A stretch of 64,000 bases of DNA from contig JAAFGT010000007.1 of the NCBI GenBank assembly GCA_010365215.1, forward strand, positions 43,647 through 107,646, given 5' to 3'. The notes below the pieces were generated by a model that was not told where the DNA came from, did no database searches, and worked only from the letters and a program-made list of their open reading frames with translations. This DNA is from Acidipila sp. (GTDB lineage Bacteria > Acidobacteriota > Terriglobia > Acidiferrales > UBA7541). The position numbers and the translations under genes are program-made. The number at the start of each line of letters is the position of its first letter. The first letter of the stretch is position 1. This document shows positions 53,505-62,252 of this stretch, in pieces.

Positions 53505-54515
53505 ATGAGCGACGGAGTATCCCGCAGAGACTTTTATAAAGCGGTAGCCGCCGGCGCCCTGGGCGGCTTAGCCGCGAGCTCCGTCTCTTCCCTGGCCGCC
53601 GAGCAAAAACCCGTCGCGCCCAAGCGCATGACCACCATCCTGCGCGAGCTCATCAACGGCCCGGGCATCATCGCCGCTCCCGGCATTTACGATCCGCTCA
53701 CCTCGCGCATCGCCGAGTCGCTCGGCTTCCAGGTTCTCGACCTGCCCGGCAGCGCCGTCGGCTACGCCACCGCCATGATGGAGCCCAACCTCACCCTGGA
53801 AAATATGGCCGAAGCCACGCGCGCCATCACTTCCGTAGTGAATATTCCCGTCGTCGTCGACGTCGGCGCCGGCTACGGCGAACCCGCGCACATTCTCCAC
53901 ACCGTCCGCCTCCTCGAAAATGCCGGCGCCGCCGGCATCCACCTCGAGGATCAAATTTTCCCCAAGCGCTTTCATTACCACGTCGGCTCCGAGCACACCG
54001 TCCCTGTAGAAACGGTTATCGAAAAAATTCACTACGCCATCGAAGCGCGCCGCGATCCCGATTTCATCATCGTCGGGCGCACCGACGCCATCCGCACCGT
54101 CGGCTTTGCCGAAGGCGTTCGCCGTGCCAATCTTTATTTCGAGGCTGGCGCCGATATGGTCATGCCCTCGCACTCCCACACCGCCGAGCAGGTCCGCCAG
54201 CTCCCCAAAGAAGTAAACGGCCCCATCAACTGGACGCAAAGTTCCGGCGCACCTGGCGAAGCGCCCATTTTTTCGCTTCAAGAGCTCGACGCCATGGCCG
54301 GCTCCAAAGGCCGCTACAAATTGATCAACTACGTCAACGGCCCTATCCTCGCGTCCTTCAAAGCCGTCCGCGACATGCTCAAGCACCTCAAGGAAACCGG
54401 CGAGTACGGCCGCGACCCCATGCTCGACGTCGCCATTCGCAAAGACCTTGACGCCACCGTCGGTCTCGCCGAATATATCCGCATCGAAAACGCCACCACC
54501 GAAAAGGGAGCCTAG
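53505..54515 (+). CDS. Tat-exported isocitrate lyase/PEP-mutase-like protein
   Basis: 336 residues. The N-terminus (SRRDFYKAVAAGALGGLAAS) has the twin-Arg and hydrophobic run of a Tat signal, unusual for this cytoplasmic family. The rest is a PEP mutase/isocitrate lyase TIM barrel (LDLPGSAVGYATAMMEPN, LEDQIFPKRFHYH, GRTDAIRTVG). In typical members the metal-binding Asp pair reads DADTG; here VVVDVGAG keeps the first and replaces the second by Gly, and the PKRCGH loop becomes PKRFHYH. GGAGG precedes the ATG at 53505. Whether it is an active lyase or hydrolase is uncertain. Confidence 0.75.
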   Translation: MSDGVSRRDFYKAVAAGALGGLAASSVSSLAAEQKPVAPKRMTTILRELINGPGIIAAPGIYDPLTSRIAESLGFQVLDLPGSAVGYATAMMEPNLTLENMAEATRAITSVVNIPVVVDVGAGYGEPAHILHTVRLLENAGAAGIHLEDQIFPKRFHYHVGSEHTVPVETVIEKIHYAIEARRDPDFIIVGRTDAIRTVGFAEGVRRANLYFEAGADMVMPSHSHTAEQVRQLPKEVNGPINWTQSSGAPGEAPIFSLQELDAMAGSKGRYKLINYVNGPILASFKAVRDMLKHLKETGEYGRDPMLDVAIRKDLDATVGLAEYIRIENATTEKGA

Positions 54516-54654
54516 AGTCTCACTGGAACTAGCATCTTCCTCGCCGATTTCCCCCTCCGCTCGGTAAAACCAAAAGTGTTCAATTGTGGGCAGTTTTGCA
54601 TACTCGTGTTGTGTAGAGTTTTTTTACCGGCCCTTACCAGTGCTGGAGGTTCCA

Positions 54655-54903
54655 ATGTCTGACCGAAATTGGCGGGAGCTATACCGAGCCGCACTCATTG
54701 AAGTCGATGCCGAACTGCTGCGTGAACGCGTTGCCGCCGCCGAGGCTGCCATTAACGCTCACGTGGAATCCATGAAACAACGCGCCAGCTCGCTCGATGA
54801 ACGCCTGGCCATCTCTGACGCCGCAGAGGGCCTGCGCGTCCTCAAACGCGAGCCCCGCTACCAGCCTGAGCCGCAAGAAAACACCCCCGAAATATCGTTT
54901 TGA
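54655..54903 (+). CDS. small protein, WRELxxAAxIE family
   Basis: 82 residues: MSDRNWRELYRAALIEVDAE then ERVAAAEAAINAHVE and a Gln/Glu/Pro tail. Paralogous to 41611-41847 (MSERDWRELFGAAIIEL). GGAGGTTCC precedes the ATG. A two-helix protein of unknown role; the second copy in the window argues for a real, lineage-wide family. Confidence 0.65.
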   Translation: MSDRNWRELYRAALIEVDAELLRERVAAAEAAINAHVESMKQRASSLDERLAISDAAEGLRVLKREPRYQPEPQENTPEISF

Positions 54904-54994
54904 GCGGACGATAGAGCACCGGTTATTCGATTCGCTACCGGCTTGCCGCGCCGGCTCACAATGATGCTTTTCCGTTGTCCTGACAGTGTCCTAA

Positions 54995-55114
54995 CCGCAC
55001 TATGCGGATCCCTTCGACCGCTAAATCATCGCCCAAGCGCTTTGCGAAAACATCCTGATGGTGACCTGCGATGAAACTTTCAGGCTGTACAAAGGCCTCA
55101 AGGTCATATGGTAA
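54995..55114 (+). pseudogene. relic of PIN-domain toxin (VapC) C-terminus
   Basis: The plus-strand frame reads HYADPFDR, a TAA stop where Leu is expected, then IIAQALCENILMVTCDETFR..KGLKVIW and a stop. The DPFDRxIIAQA and IxxVTxDE segments followed by a terminal VIW are the C-terminal half of VapC-type PIN ribonuclease toxins. The N-terminus with its first Asp, and any antitoxin, are missing, and the internal stop shows decay. Confidence 0.6.
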
Positions 55115-55145
55115 GTTGAAAGCAGTGGTGAGCGGCGCTAAGAAG

Positions 55146-55475
55146 TTAGAGTGCAGGAAAATGACCGCGCTGATTAGTTGCTGCAACTTCGTAATGCACC
55201 GACTTGGCGTCGTGCCGGCTTAAACATTTGCGTCGCTCCTCCGGAATAATTGCCGTTTCGTAATCCGGCCCGGCGACGGCTCGGATGGAGTCGATGGAAT
55301 CCCACAGCATGACGGTAATAAATTCGACCTCGTCGCCCACCGCACTCCGCAGCAGATAGCTGCCCTGGTAACCCTTCGCCTTGCTGATTCCCGGCAGAAG
55401 TTCCGGCTTCAGCAGCGCCTCATAGGCGTCCGCATGCTCGGGCTTGGTGTAGCCGTGCCAGACTCTTGCGATCAC
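55146..55475 (-). CDS. antibiotic-biosynthesis-monooxygenase (ABM) domain protein
   Basis: 109 residues of the ferredoxin-like ABM/EthD fold: IARVWHGYTKPEHADAYEALL at the start, LLRSAVGDEVEFITVMLWDS in the middle and a C-terminal helix region. The family includes small cofactor-free monooxygenases and many unknown members. GGAGG lies just before the GTG start. Its end overlaps nothing; the VapC relic lies beyond on the other strand. Confidence 0.82.
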   Translation of the reverse strand: MIARVWHGYTKPEHADAYEALLKPELLPGISKAKGYQGSYLLRSAVGDEVEFITVMLWDSIDSIRAVAGPDYETAIIPEERRKCLSRHDAKSVHYEVAATNQRGHFPAL

Positions 55476-55514
55476 GCAGCCTCCGTTTCAAGAGCCGCAG
55501 GAAATTATTGGGAT

Positions 55515-56537
55515 TTAAACTTTCAACTCCAAACGCTCGGCGTCATCGGCTTCCTTTTTTACCTGGATGAACTGGCGGCGCCCTTGCAGATAGTAAATGA
55601 GTCCCGGCAAGCTGATTAGCGTGCTGAGAAGGCGCCAGCCAAGCAGCGCTTCCGCGCCTGTCGCTATGTGCGCCAGGCGAAACAGCCGCGAGAAGGCCGC
55701 CTCTCCAACGCCCAGCCCACCCGGAGTGAGCGGCAGCGTGTTCGCCAGAAAACCGATGGGCACAAGCATACCGACCTCGGCGGATCGAACCACGCCGCCC
55801 GTAGCGATGGCCAGAATAATCACCGTACCCGCCGATATGACGTGACCCATCAGGGAGATAACGACAGAGCCCAACAGCGCGCCGGGATGGCCTCCAAATC
55901 CGTGCACGGCGTCGAACATTCGCTCGGCGTAAGCGCCCAATGGCATTTTACGAAACAGCCATAGAAGCAGGCGGCTGTCGCGTACGCGCGTGGAGAGGCA
56001 CAGCAGGAACCCTGCGAGCATGGCCACGGCAATCAGGGCCGCAACCAAAAGGATTCGTCGCAAGGCTGGTGATGCTGCGACCAGTTGCGGAAAAAAAGGC
56101 ACGAGCAGGAGCGGAAACAGGAGCAGCGCGAACATTCCCACGGCGCGATCGAAAAGCATGACCGTGGCGACCTCGGTTCTTCGCCCTTCATTCCCCCGGG
56201 CTGCGTAGTAGATTTTCATCATGTCGCCGCTGGTGCCGCCGGGCAGAAAAGTGCTGAAGAACTGGCCGATCAGCGTCAAGCGCAACGAAGCTCCAAGCGT
56301 CAGATGCAGGCCCGGAGCAGCCATCAAAATGGCCAGCCGCCACGCCGCAATGTAGAAAGCGATGATCAATCCAACCAGCGCAGCCAGCGTCAATGGCCAG
56401 GCCTGGGCGAGTCCCAGCAGCGACTTCCATTTTATCAAGCCCGACGTACCCAGGTAGACCAGCAGCGTGACGCCGATCACGGCGCGCAAAATTCCAAACA
56501 CAACATTTCGCGCGCGGGTCATCCGTGCGGGGCTCAT
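55515..56537 (-). CDS. flippase-like lysylphosphatidylglycerol-synthase TM protein
   Basis: 340 residues, eight or more membrane helices, of the UPF0104/AglD2 (lysylphosphatidylglycerol synthase transmembrane-like, flippase-like) family: FFSTFLPGGTSGDMMKIYYAARG, VATVMLFDRAVGMFALLL, and NTLPLTPGGLGVGEAAFSRLF are its signatures. The ATG at 56537 overlaps the stop of the upstream glycosyltransferase by four bases (ATGA), indicating coupled translation. It could flip or handle a lipid-linked sugar; inference from family and operon. Confidence 0.85.
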   Translation of the reverse strand: MSPARMTRARNVVFGILRAVIGVTLLVYLGTSGLIKWKSLLGLAQAWPLTLAALVGLIIAFYIAAWRLAILMAAPGLHLTLGASLRLTLIGQFFSTFLPGGTSGDMMKIYYAARGNEGRRTEVATVMLFDRAVGMFALLLFPLLLVPFFPQLVAASPALRRILLVAALIAVAMLAGFLLCLSTRVRDSRLLLWLFRKMPLGAYAERMFDAVHGFGGHPGALLGSVVISLMGHVISAGTVIILAIATGGVVRSAEVGMLVPIGFLANTLPLTPGGLGVGEAAFSRLFRLAHIATGAEALLGWRLLSTLISLPGLIYYLQGRRQFIQVKKEADDAERLELKV

Positions 56538-58246
56538 TCGCCCGCCCCGCGTTGCGCGCGCGCATAGACCCGGATCGGCGGATTCACCGTGGGGTAATCG
56601 AGCGCGGGGCGCCGCACCCACGGAAACAGATCTGCAGTTTCGAATTGCGCGACCTCCGAATAACCCAGGCTCCCATCACGCAGCGCGTCCAAAATCGGCG
56701 GCGGACAAGTCGCGCTATCGAGGTACCCGAGCGGACTCGAGTGGTCGGGCATGCTGACGATGTATTGGGGCGTCCTTTCTTTCCAGCCGGCGATGATCTC
56801 GGCGACCGCGTCTGCGTCCGTGCGCGGTTTGCGGAAGGCGCCAAGATACTCAATGGCCCGGCTGGTAACCACGCCGCGAGCGAGCGGCGGCAGCTTTTGC
56901 GTAGCTCCGAAGTATTCGACATGGTCGCCGGACACGGAGCGGGCAGCGAGCCATGCGCCGGCGGCGTAGCGCGAATCGCGCAGCATCGCGTAGGTCAGGT
57001 CAGCACCGCGCAACAGGCAAAGCCCCAGGGAAAAGCCCGCCGTGAGAACAAAAGCACCGGCTAGCCATCGGTTGCGCGACTCCAGCGCAGCGGTCACGGC
57101 GCGTGCGGCAAGAAATGCCAGGCTCAACACCACAGGCATGACGTATCGCAATTGCACAACGCGCGCCGAGCAGAAGAGCACTAAAAAATAAGTTACCGCC
57201 GGAACAATAAAAAGCGCCTTGACCGGCTCGCGCCGCAAGATCCAGAACAGCCCGGCTACCGCGAGGAGAACGCCAGCGAGGGTCATCGCGTCGGTAGTTC
57301 GCGCCGCCACAGCGCGGAGAAACTCGAGATGTCCGTGCCACGTCCAGGGAAAAGTTTGCGCAAAGGCGACTTCGCCGCCGGCCGCGGCGGCCATGCGACT
57401 TCGCGCAAACTGGATGTGCTCGAAGTACCGCTGGGGATCGAGAAAAAAACTTGCGCCCATGCCGTATGCGAAAATCAAACTAACCACGCACGCCAGTGGC
57501 GCTTTCCAGAATCTCCAGGTGAGCCAGGCCGCAGGTTCCCGCAAATCGCGATACTCAATCCAGAGCAGAAGGACTGGGAAGCCGAGGAAGGAGGCGGCGG
57601 AGGTCTCCTTGACGGCCAAGGCGCAGCCGGCCAGCAGGCCCAGCCAAACAGCGCGCGACACAGTGAATGTTCCCATCAGGCAGCGTGCGAACACGGCCAG
57701 CGCCGCGGCCGTGAAAAATAGAACCGGTACATCGACGTTGCCCGTCCGCGAATAGTAAAACATTGGGAAAGCTGTTCCCGCGAAGGCCGCAGAGAGAAAA
57801 CCGGTGCGATGATCCCACAGCACTAAGCCTGCGTCATACGCAACAACGGCCACTCCTACGCCGAAGAGCACGGAAACGAGATGGGCGATTAAGCTGAGGC
57901 TTGCCAGCGCGCGCACCGGGTCGCGGAGTCCAAAAGGAAAAACTCCACTCGGCCGGGTGAACTGGCCGGTTATCCAGAGATAGCCCATGTACGGTGTATA
58001 GGCGGCGGCGACCATCAGCGGATGCAGGATCGGATAACCAAGATTGCGCTCGGGGCTCGGAACAAAAAGGCCATGGACTTCAGCGAGAGGGCCGAGTGGA
58101 GTGGCATCGTCGACTCCCCAGGATTGCACGCGATCGGCGGCCGTAGCACGCGGCGCGCCCCACCAGCAGGCGGGAAGGTAGAGCGCCAGCGCAGCCACGG
58201 CAACCCACAGGTGCGCGCGCGGCAACTTTTTCAGGAAAATAGTCAT
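56534..58246 (-). CDS. GT39-like integral membrane glycosyltransferase
   Basis: 570 residues with about twelve membrane helices after a short cytoplasmic start. WGVDDATPLGPLAEV near residue 43 holds acidic residues as in the first periplasmic loop of GT-C (PMT/ArnT-like) enzymes, and the SRTGNVDVPVLFFTAAALAVFA segment in pieces is typical of the GT39-like group. A soluble C-terminal part (about 440-570) is periplasmic. Such enzymes transfer a sugar from a polyprenyl carrier. Four-base overlap with the flippase-like gene and six bases from the epimerase gene upstream. Confidence 0.82.
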   Translation of the reverse strand: MTIFLKKLPRAHLWVAVAALALYLPACWWGAPRATAADRVQSWGVDDATPLGPLAEVHGLFVPSPERNLGYPILHPLMVAAAYTPYMGYLWITGQFTRPSGVFPFGLRDPVRALASLSLIAHLVSVLFGVGVAVVAYDAGLVLWDHRTGFLSAAFAGTAFPMFYYSRTGNVDVPVLFFTAAALAVFARCLMGTFTVSRAVWLGLLAGCALAVKETSAASFLGFPVLLLWIEYRDLREPAAWLTWRFWKAPLACVVSLIFAYGMGASFFLDPQRYFEHIQFARSRMAAAAGGEVAFAQTFPWTWHGHLEFLRAVAARTTDAMTLAGVLLAVAGLFWILRREPVKALFIVPAVTYFLVLFCSARVVQLRYVMPVVLSLAFLAARAVTAALESRNRWLAGAFVLTAGFSLGLCLLRGADLTYAMLRDSRYAAGAWLAARSVSGDHVEYFGATQKLPPLARGVVTSRAIEYLGAFRKPRTDADAVAEIIAGWKERTPQYIVSMPDHSSPLGYLDSATCPPPILDALRDGSLGYSEVAQFETADLFPWVRRPALDYPTVNPPIRVYARAQRGAGE

Positions 58247-58252
58247 TGTTTC

Positions 58253-59392
58253 TTAATTTGCGCTGCTCCGTTGCGGTGCGCGCGCTGCGAAGGAATAACC
58301 CGAGAGATATTTTACAATTTTTCCGGCGGCATCGCCGTCGCCATAGAATTCCACCCTGGTGGCGTTGGGCGCCTGCGCTTCCCGCAACGCGGAGCAAATA
58401 AGCGCGGGATCAGCGCCGGTTAATCGATTCCAGCCGCTTTCGACAGTTTCCACCCATTCCGTTTCCTGCCGCAGGGTGACGCAGGGCACGCGGAAGAAAT
58501 ACGCTTCCTTTTGTACGCCTCCCGAATCGGTAACGATTACGCGGGCAGATTCCTCAAGGCGAATCATGTCGAGGTAAGCCACGGGGTCGATCACTTGTAC
58601 GCGGCCGAGCCGCGCGCTGAGGTCATGTTGGGCGATCAACTTTCGCGTGCGCGGATGCAGCGCGAGAACAACGGGCAAATCCTTCGCCACCTTGGCAAGC
58701 GACGACAGAATATGAGTCAGGCGAACAGGGTCGTCGGTATTTTCCGCGCGGTGCACAGTGGCCAGAACGAACCGCCCGGTCTCAAGCTCCAGCCGTTCGA
58801 GCACGCGGCTTGTGTCGCGCGCCCGCTTACGATAAAACAGCGACGCGTCATACATCACATCGCCCACCTGCTCGACGCCTTTCTGAATGCCTTCGCGGCG
58901 CAGGTTGGTCACGGCCGCTGTAGTGGGGCAAAGCAGCGCGTCGGAGATGCGGTCGGTAAGGACGCGATTGATCTCCTCCGGCATCCTGCGATTGAATGAA
59001 CGCAGCCCCGCTTCCACGTGCGCGAGCGCGATATTCAATTTTTTCGCGGCCAACGCCCCCGCCAGCGTCGAATTCGTATCGCCGTAGACCAGCACGGTAT
59101 CCGGATGTTCCTCAACCAGTAGCGGTTCAATGGCCGCCAGCATTCGCCCGGTCTGTGCACCGTGCGGCAGTGAACCGATTTCCAGGTGATAGCGCGGCGT
59201 GGGAATCTCCAGCTCGTCAAAAAAAACCTGAGAGAGGCTGGCGTCGTAGTGCTGTCCGGTGTGTACCAGAATCTCTTCGATGGCTTTGCCGCCGGTGCCG
59301 GCGGCATTGATATTCCATAATCCAATGGCTCGAGAAACCGCGGCCGCTTTCACAAACTGCGGCCGCGCACCGACGATGGTGACAATCTTCAC
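58253..59392 (-). CDS. wbpI: UDP-HexNAc 2-epimerase (WbpI/WecB-like)
   Basis: 379 residues of the non-hydrolysing UDP-GlcNAc 2-epimerase family. The opening VTIVGARPQFVKAAAV, the HTGQHYD motif and YGDTNST are family hallmarks, and TDSGGVQKEA binds UDP. In this operon, next to wbpE-, wbpD- and wbpB-like genes, the likely substrate is UDP-GlcNAc3NAcA, which WbpI turns into the ManNAc3NAcA form; WecB activity on UDP-GlcNAc is the alternative. The start is GTG. It begins three bases after the wbpE stop. Confidence 0.88.
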   Translation of the reverse strand: MKIVTIVGARPQFVKAAAVSRAIGLWNINAAGTGGKAIEEILVHTGQHYDASLSQVFFDELEIPTPRYHLEIGSLPHGAQTGRMLAAIEPLLVEEHPDTVLVYGDTNSTLAGALAAKKLNIALAHVEAGLRSFNRRMPEEINRVLTDRISDALLCPTTAAVTNLRREGIQKGVEQVGDVMYDASLFYRKRARDTSRVLERLELETGRFVLATVHRAENTDDPVRLTHILSSLAKVAKDLPVVLALHPRTRKLIAQHDLSARLGRVQVIDPVAYLDMIRLEESARVIVTDSGGVQKEAYFFRVPCVTLRQETEWVETVESGWNRLTGADPALICSALREAQAPNATRVEFYGDGDAAGKIVKYLSGYSFAARAPQRSSAN

Positions 59393-59395
59393 GGT

Positions 59396-60541
59396 TTAAC
59401 CGCGGGCCGCTGCTGCGACAGATGCGGCGACACGTTCAATCTGTTCCGCGGTCAACTCAGGATAAATGGGAAGTGAAAGAACTTCGTTTGCGACGCGTTC
59501 CGAAACCGGAAGCGAACCCGCCTTGTTGCCCAGCGCGGCGAACATGGGCTGCAGATGAAGCGGCAACGGATAATAGATCATGCTGGCGATGCCCTGATCC
59601 GCGAGAGACTTCTGCACGCGGTCACGCGTCGTAGAGCCAGACACGCGAATCGTATATTGGTGATAGACGTGCTCGGCGCCAGGAAGCGTCTGCGGTGTGG
59701 TGATTCCCGGCACGCCTGCTAGAAGCGCGCTATAACGTGCGGCGTTGGCCTGGCGCGAAGTTTTCCATGAGTTCAGATGACGCAGTTTGACGCGAAGAAT
59801 CGCCGCCTGCACTTCATCGAGGCGGCTGTTCCATCCCTGTTCCTCACTGACGTATTTGTTTTTTGTGGTGCCGTGCCCGCGAAGGCTGCGCAACCGTGCG
59901 GCTTTTTCCAGAGAATCGGTGACCACCATGCCTGCGTCGCCATAAGCGCCCAAGTTCTTGGTAGGGAAAAAGCTGAGGCAGCCGAGCTCGCCCATCGATC
60001 CGGCACGGCGCCCTTTGTAGGCGGCGCCAATTGCCTGGGCGTTGTCTTCAATCACCGCGAGGCTGCGCCGGCGGGCGATTTCTAAAATCGGATCCATATC
60101 CGCCGGCTGGCCGAACAGATGCACGGCAATAATGGCTTTAGTTCGTGGCGTGATGCGGCGTTCGATCTGTCCCGCAGCGAGATTGAAAGTGTTTTCCGAG
60201 ACATCTGCGAAAACAGGGATTGCTCCCAACAGGCTAACCGTATCGGCCGTGGCGATATAGCTGAAAGCCGGAACGATCACTTCATCACCCGGCATGACGC
60301 CGGCGGCGCGTAGAGAAAGAATGAGAGCATCCGTTCCCGAGGCGAGGCCGATGCCGAACTTTGTTCCGCAATACGCGGCGACTTCCTGCTCCAGCGCCTT
60401 TACGTTCGGCCCGAGAATGAACTGGCCTGCTTCGAGCACACCATCGAGCGCGGCCCGAACTTCCTGGCGGATGACCGCGTACTGGGCGCCCAAATCCAGC
60501 ATGGGGATTTTGGCCTGTCCTGATGTGGTAGTCACACTCAA
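59396..60541 (-). CDS. wbpE: DegT/DnrJ/EryC1-type sugar aminotransferase (WbpE-like)
   Basis: 381 residues. PLP enzyme of the SMAT/DegT family: GLASGTDALILSLRAAGVMPGDEVIVPAFSY in pieces, DNAQAIGAAYKG, and the PLP Lys in FFPTKNLGAYGDAG. It transaminates a 3-keto sugar nucleotide; with the wbpB and wbpD neighbours the expected product is UDP-GlcNAc3NA. TTG at 60541 is the start, nine bases after AGGAGG. Three bases separate its stop from the epimerase start. Confidence 0.9.
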   Translation of the reverse strand: MSVTTTSGQAKIPMLDLGAQYAVIRQEVRAALDGVLEAGQFILGPNVKALEQEVAAYCGTKFGIGLASGTDALILSLRAAGVMPGDEVIVPAFSYIATADTVSLLGAIPVFADVSENTFNLAAGQIERRITPRTKAIIAVHLFGQPADMDPILEIARRRSLAVIEDNAQAIGAAYKGRRAGSMGELGCLSFFPTKNLGAYGDAGMVVTDSLEKAARLRSLRGHGTTKNKYVSEEQGWNSRLDEVQAAILRVKLRHLNSWKTSRQANAARYSALLAGVPGITTPQTLPGAEHVYHQYTIRVSGSTTRDRVQKSLADQGIASMIYYPLPLHLQPMFAALGNKAGSLPVSERVANEVLSLPIYPELTAEQIERVAASVAAAARG

Positions 60542-60646
60542 CGCGACTTGCCTCCTAGCTTTCTACACTTCCTGTTACGGACGATGGAGCTCATGGCCAA
60601 ATCGGCGCGACCGACCGAATGCGGTGCCACGCTCGATACTCAGCGC

Positions 60647-61252
60647 CTATTCTGGTGGAAAAGCCGCCTCCGGCTCAAGCGCTTCGAGGTGACCACCTTT
60701 TTCGCGATACGACGCGCGGCATACTGAACATGAAATACGTTTGGCGCCAGCCGGCAAACGGGTGCCGCAGCGGCACATCCAGCCGATCCGCCGCGCGGGA
60801 TTGCCGACGAGGAGGGCGTAGGCGCGAACGTCACGCGTCACCACGGCGCCCGCGCCGATGAACGCGAATTCGCCGATGCGATGACCGCAAACTATCGTGC
60901 AGTTGGCGCCGAAGGTAACGCCACGTTCCACCGTGGTGGGCTGAAATTCACTCTTGCGCTCAATTCCGCCGCGTGGATTGATTACGTTGGTAAACACCAT
61001 GGACGGCCCGCAAAAGACGTAATCGCCGAGGGTCACTCCCTCGTAAACGGAAACATTATTTTGAATTTTTACGTGATTGCCGATTTTTACGCCTGGCGCC
61101 ACGAAAACGTTCTGGCCGAAGTTGCAGTGTGTTCCGACTTGCGCTCCACGCATCACGTGGGAGAAATGCCAGATCTTGGTGCCCGCGCCGATTTCGCAGG
61201 GCTCGTCCACGATCGCGCTGGGATGGACATAAACTCCGGGCCGCTCAGGCAT
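60647..61252 (-). CDS. wbpD: sugar N-acetyltransferase (WbpD/WlbB-like)
   Basis: 201 residues of left-handed beta-helix (hexapeptide repeats, about residues 10-165: AIVDEPCEIGAGTKIWHFS, NFGQNVFVAPGVKIGNHVK in pieces, CGHRIGEFAFIGAGAVVT). A short zinc-ribbon-like tail (MCRCG..ISCSVC) follows, as in WlbB/WbpD. It adds acetyl-CoA to the 3-amino group. The ATG at 61252 overlaps the wbpB-like stop by eight bases. Third enzyme of the same pathway. Confidence 0.9.
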   Translation of the reverse strand: MPERPGVYVHPSAIVDEPCEIGAGTKIWHFSHVMRGAQVGTHCNFGQNVFVAPGVKIGNHVKIQNNVSVYEGVTLGDYVFCGPSMVFTNVINPRGGIERKSEFQPTTVERGVTFGANCTIVCGHRIGEFAFIGAGAVVTRDVRAYALLVGNPARRIGWMCRCGTRLPAGAKRISCSVCRASYREKGGHLEALEPEAAFPPE

Positions 61253-62252
61253 GGACGGTTTCCTCACGAGCGCCGGGAAGGGCCACGGGCTCGCCATTGA
61301 GAGTCAGCGAACGCTGGCAAGCTTCCAGTACGCGCAGAACGCGCTGGCCTTCCTGCGCGTCGGTGAGAGGCGCGCGACGCGTACGCAGGCAATCGATAAA
61401 ATGCTCGCACTCGCGCCGCAACGGCTCCACGGGCTCGATCTGCACAGGCGTGCCCTCCGGACGTCGCGCCATAAAGTTGCCGTTCACCATCTCGAAGTTT
61501 TTTTCGAACAGCATCAACTTGGCCTGGGGATTTAGATCGTCAAAAACGGCCATCATTTTTTCGCCTACTACGACCAGTTTTTGCTCCTTGAACGGGTGCA
61601 GCCAGCTCACAAAGATGTGTGCGCGCGCGCCACGGTCGAAGAGCAGATTCGAGACACTCACGTCCGGAATATTGGGCTGTAGATACGCGCCACCCACCGC
61701 GGAGACCTGCACGGGCATAGCCTCAAACAGGTGCAGCAGTACGGAAACGTCGTGCGGTGCGAAGCTCCACAAGGCATTCTCTTCGCGGCGCACGCGTCCG
61801 AGGTTCAGCCGGTTGGAGTAAGCATATTCGAGCCGTCCCAAATCGCCGGCCAGGCACATCTCTTTTAGACGCACCACGGCGGGGTGGTAGCGCAGCAGAT
61901 GTCCCACCATGAGGATACGCTTGCGCGCCTTGGCCAGCTTCCCCAGCGTCTCCGCTTCCGCGGCACGCAGCGCCAGCGGCTTTTCTACGAACACATCTTT
62001 CGCGGCTTCGAGCGCCGCCTTGGCCAGTGCAAAATGTGTTTCGGCCGGCGTGGCGATGACTACGGCATCGACTTCCGGGTCGGATAGCAAGGAAGCGGCG
62101 TCGGTAGTGAGGCGCAGTCCGTGAAAGCGCTTCTGCGCTTCGGCCAGCGCTTCGGGACGATCGTCGCACAGCGCCACGAGCACGCCCATCTCGTGAAAGA
62201 CGCGCACCAGGTTGCGGCCCCATTGTCCGTAACCGAAGACCGCCACTCTCAT
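61245..62252 (-). CDS. wbpB: Gfo/Idh/MocA-type 3-dehydrogenase (WbpB/WlbA-like)
   Basis: 335 residues. NAD-binding VAVFGYGQWGRNLV opens it, EKPLALRA holds the catalytic Lys and GHLLRYHPAV and ALWSFAPHDVSV are the WlbA/WbpB signatures. This enzyme oxidises C3 of UDP-GlcNAcA. It overlaps asnB by four bases and wbpD by eight. The upstream UDP-GlcNAc 6-dehydrogenase (WbpA) is not seen within the window. Confidence 0.92.
   Translation of the reverse strand: MRVAVFGYGQWGRNLVRVFHEMGVLVALCDDRPEALAEAQKRFHGLRLTTDAASLLSDPEVDAVVIATPAETHFALAKAALEAAKDVFVEKPLALRAAEAETLGKLAKARKRILMVGHLLRYHPAVVRLKEMCLAGDLGRLEYAYSNRLNLGRVRREENALWSFAPHDVSVLLHLFEAMPVQVSAVGGAYLQPNIPDVSVSNLLFDRGARAHIFVSWLHPFKEQKLVVVGEKMMAVFDDLNPQAKLMLFEKNFEMVNGNFMARRPEGTPVQIEPVEPLRRECEHFIDCLRTRRAPLTDAQEGQRVLRVLEACQRSLTLNGEPVALPGAREETVHA

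Noticed and set aside
54956..55186. 76-codon minus-strand frame downstream of the ABM gene
   Set aside because: It is the complement of the VapC relic, whose plus-strand reading matches a known toxin family.
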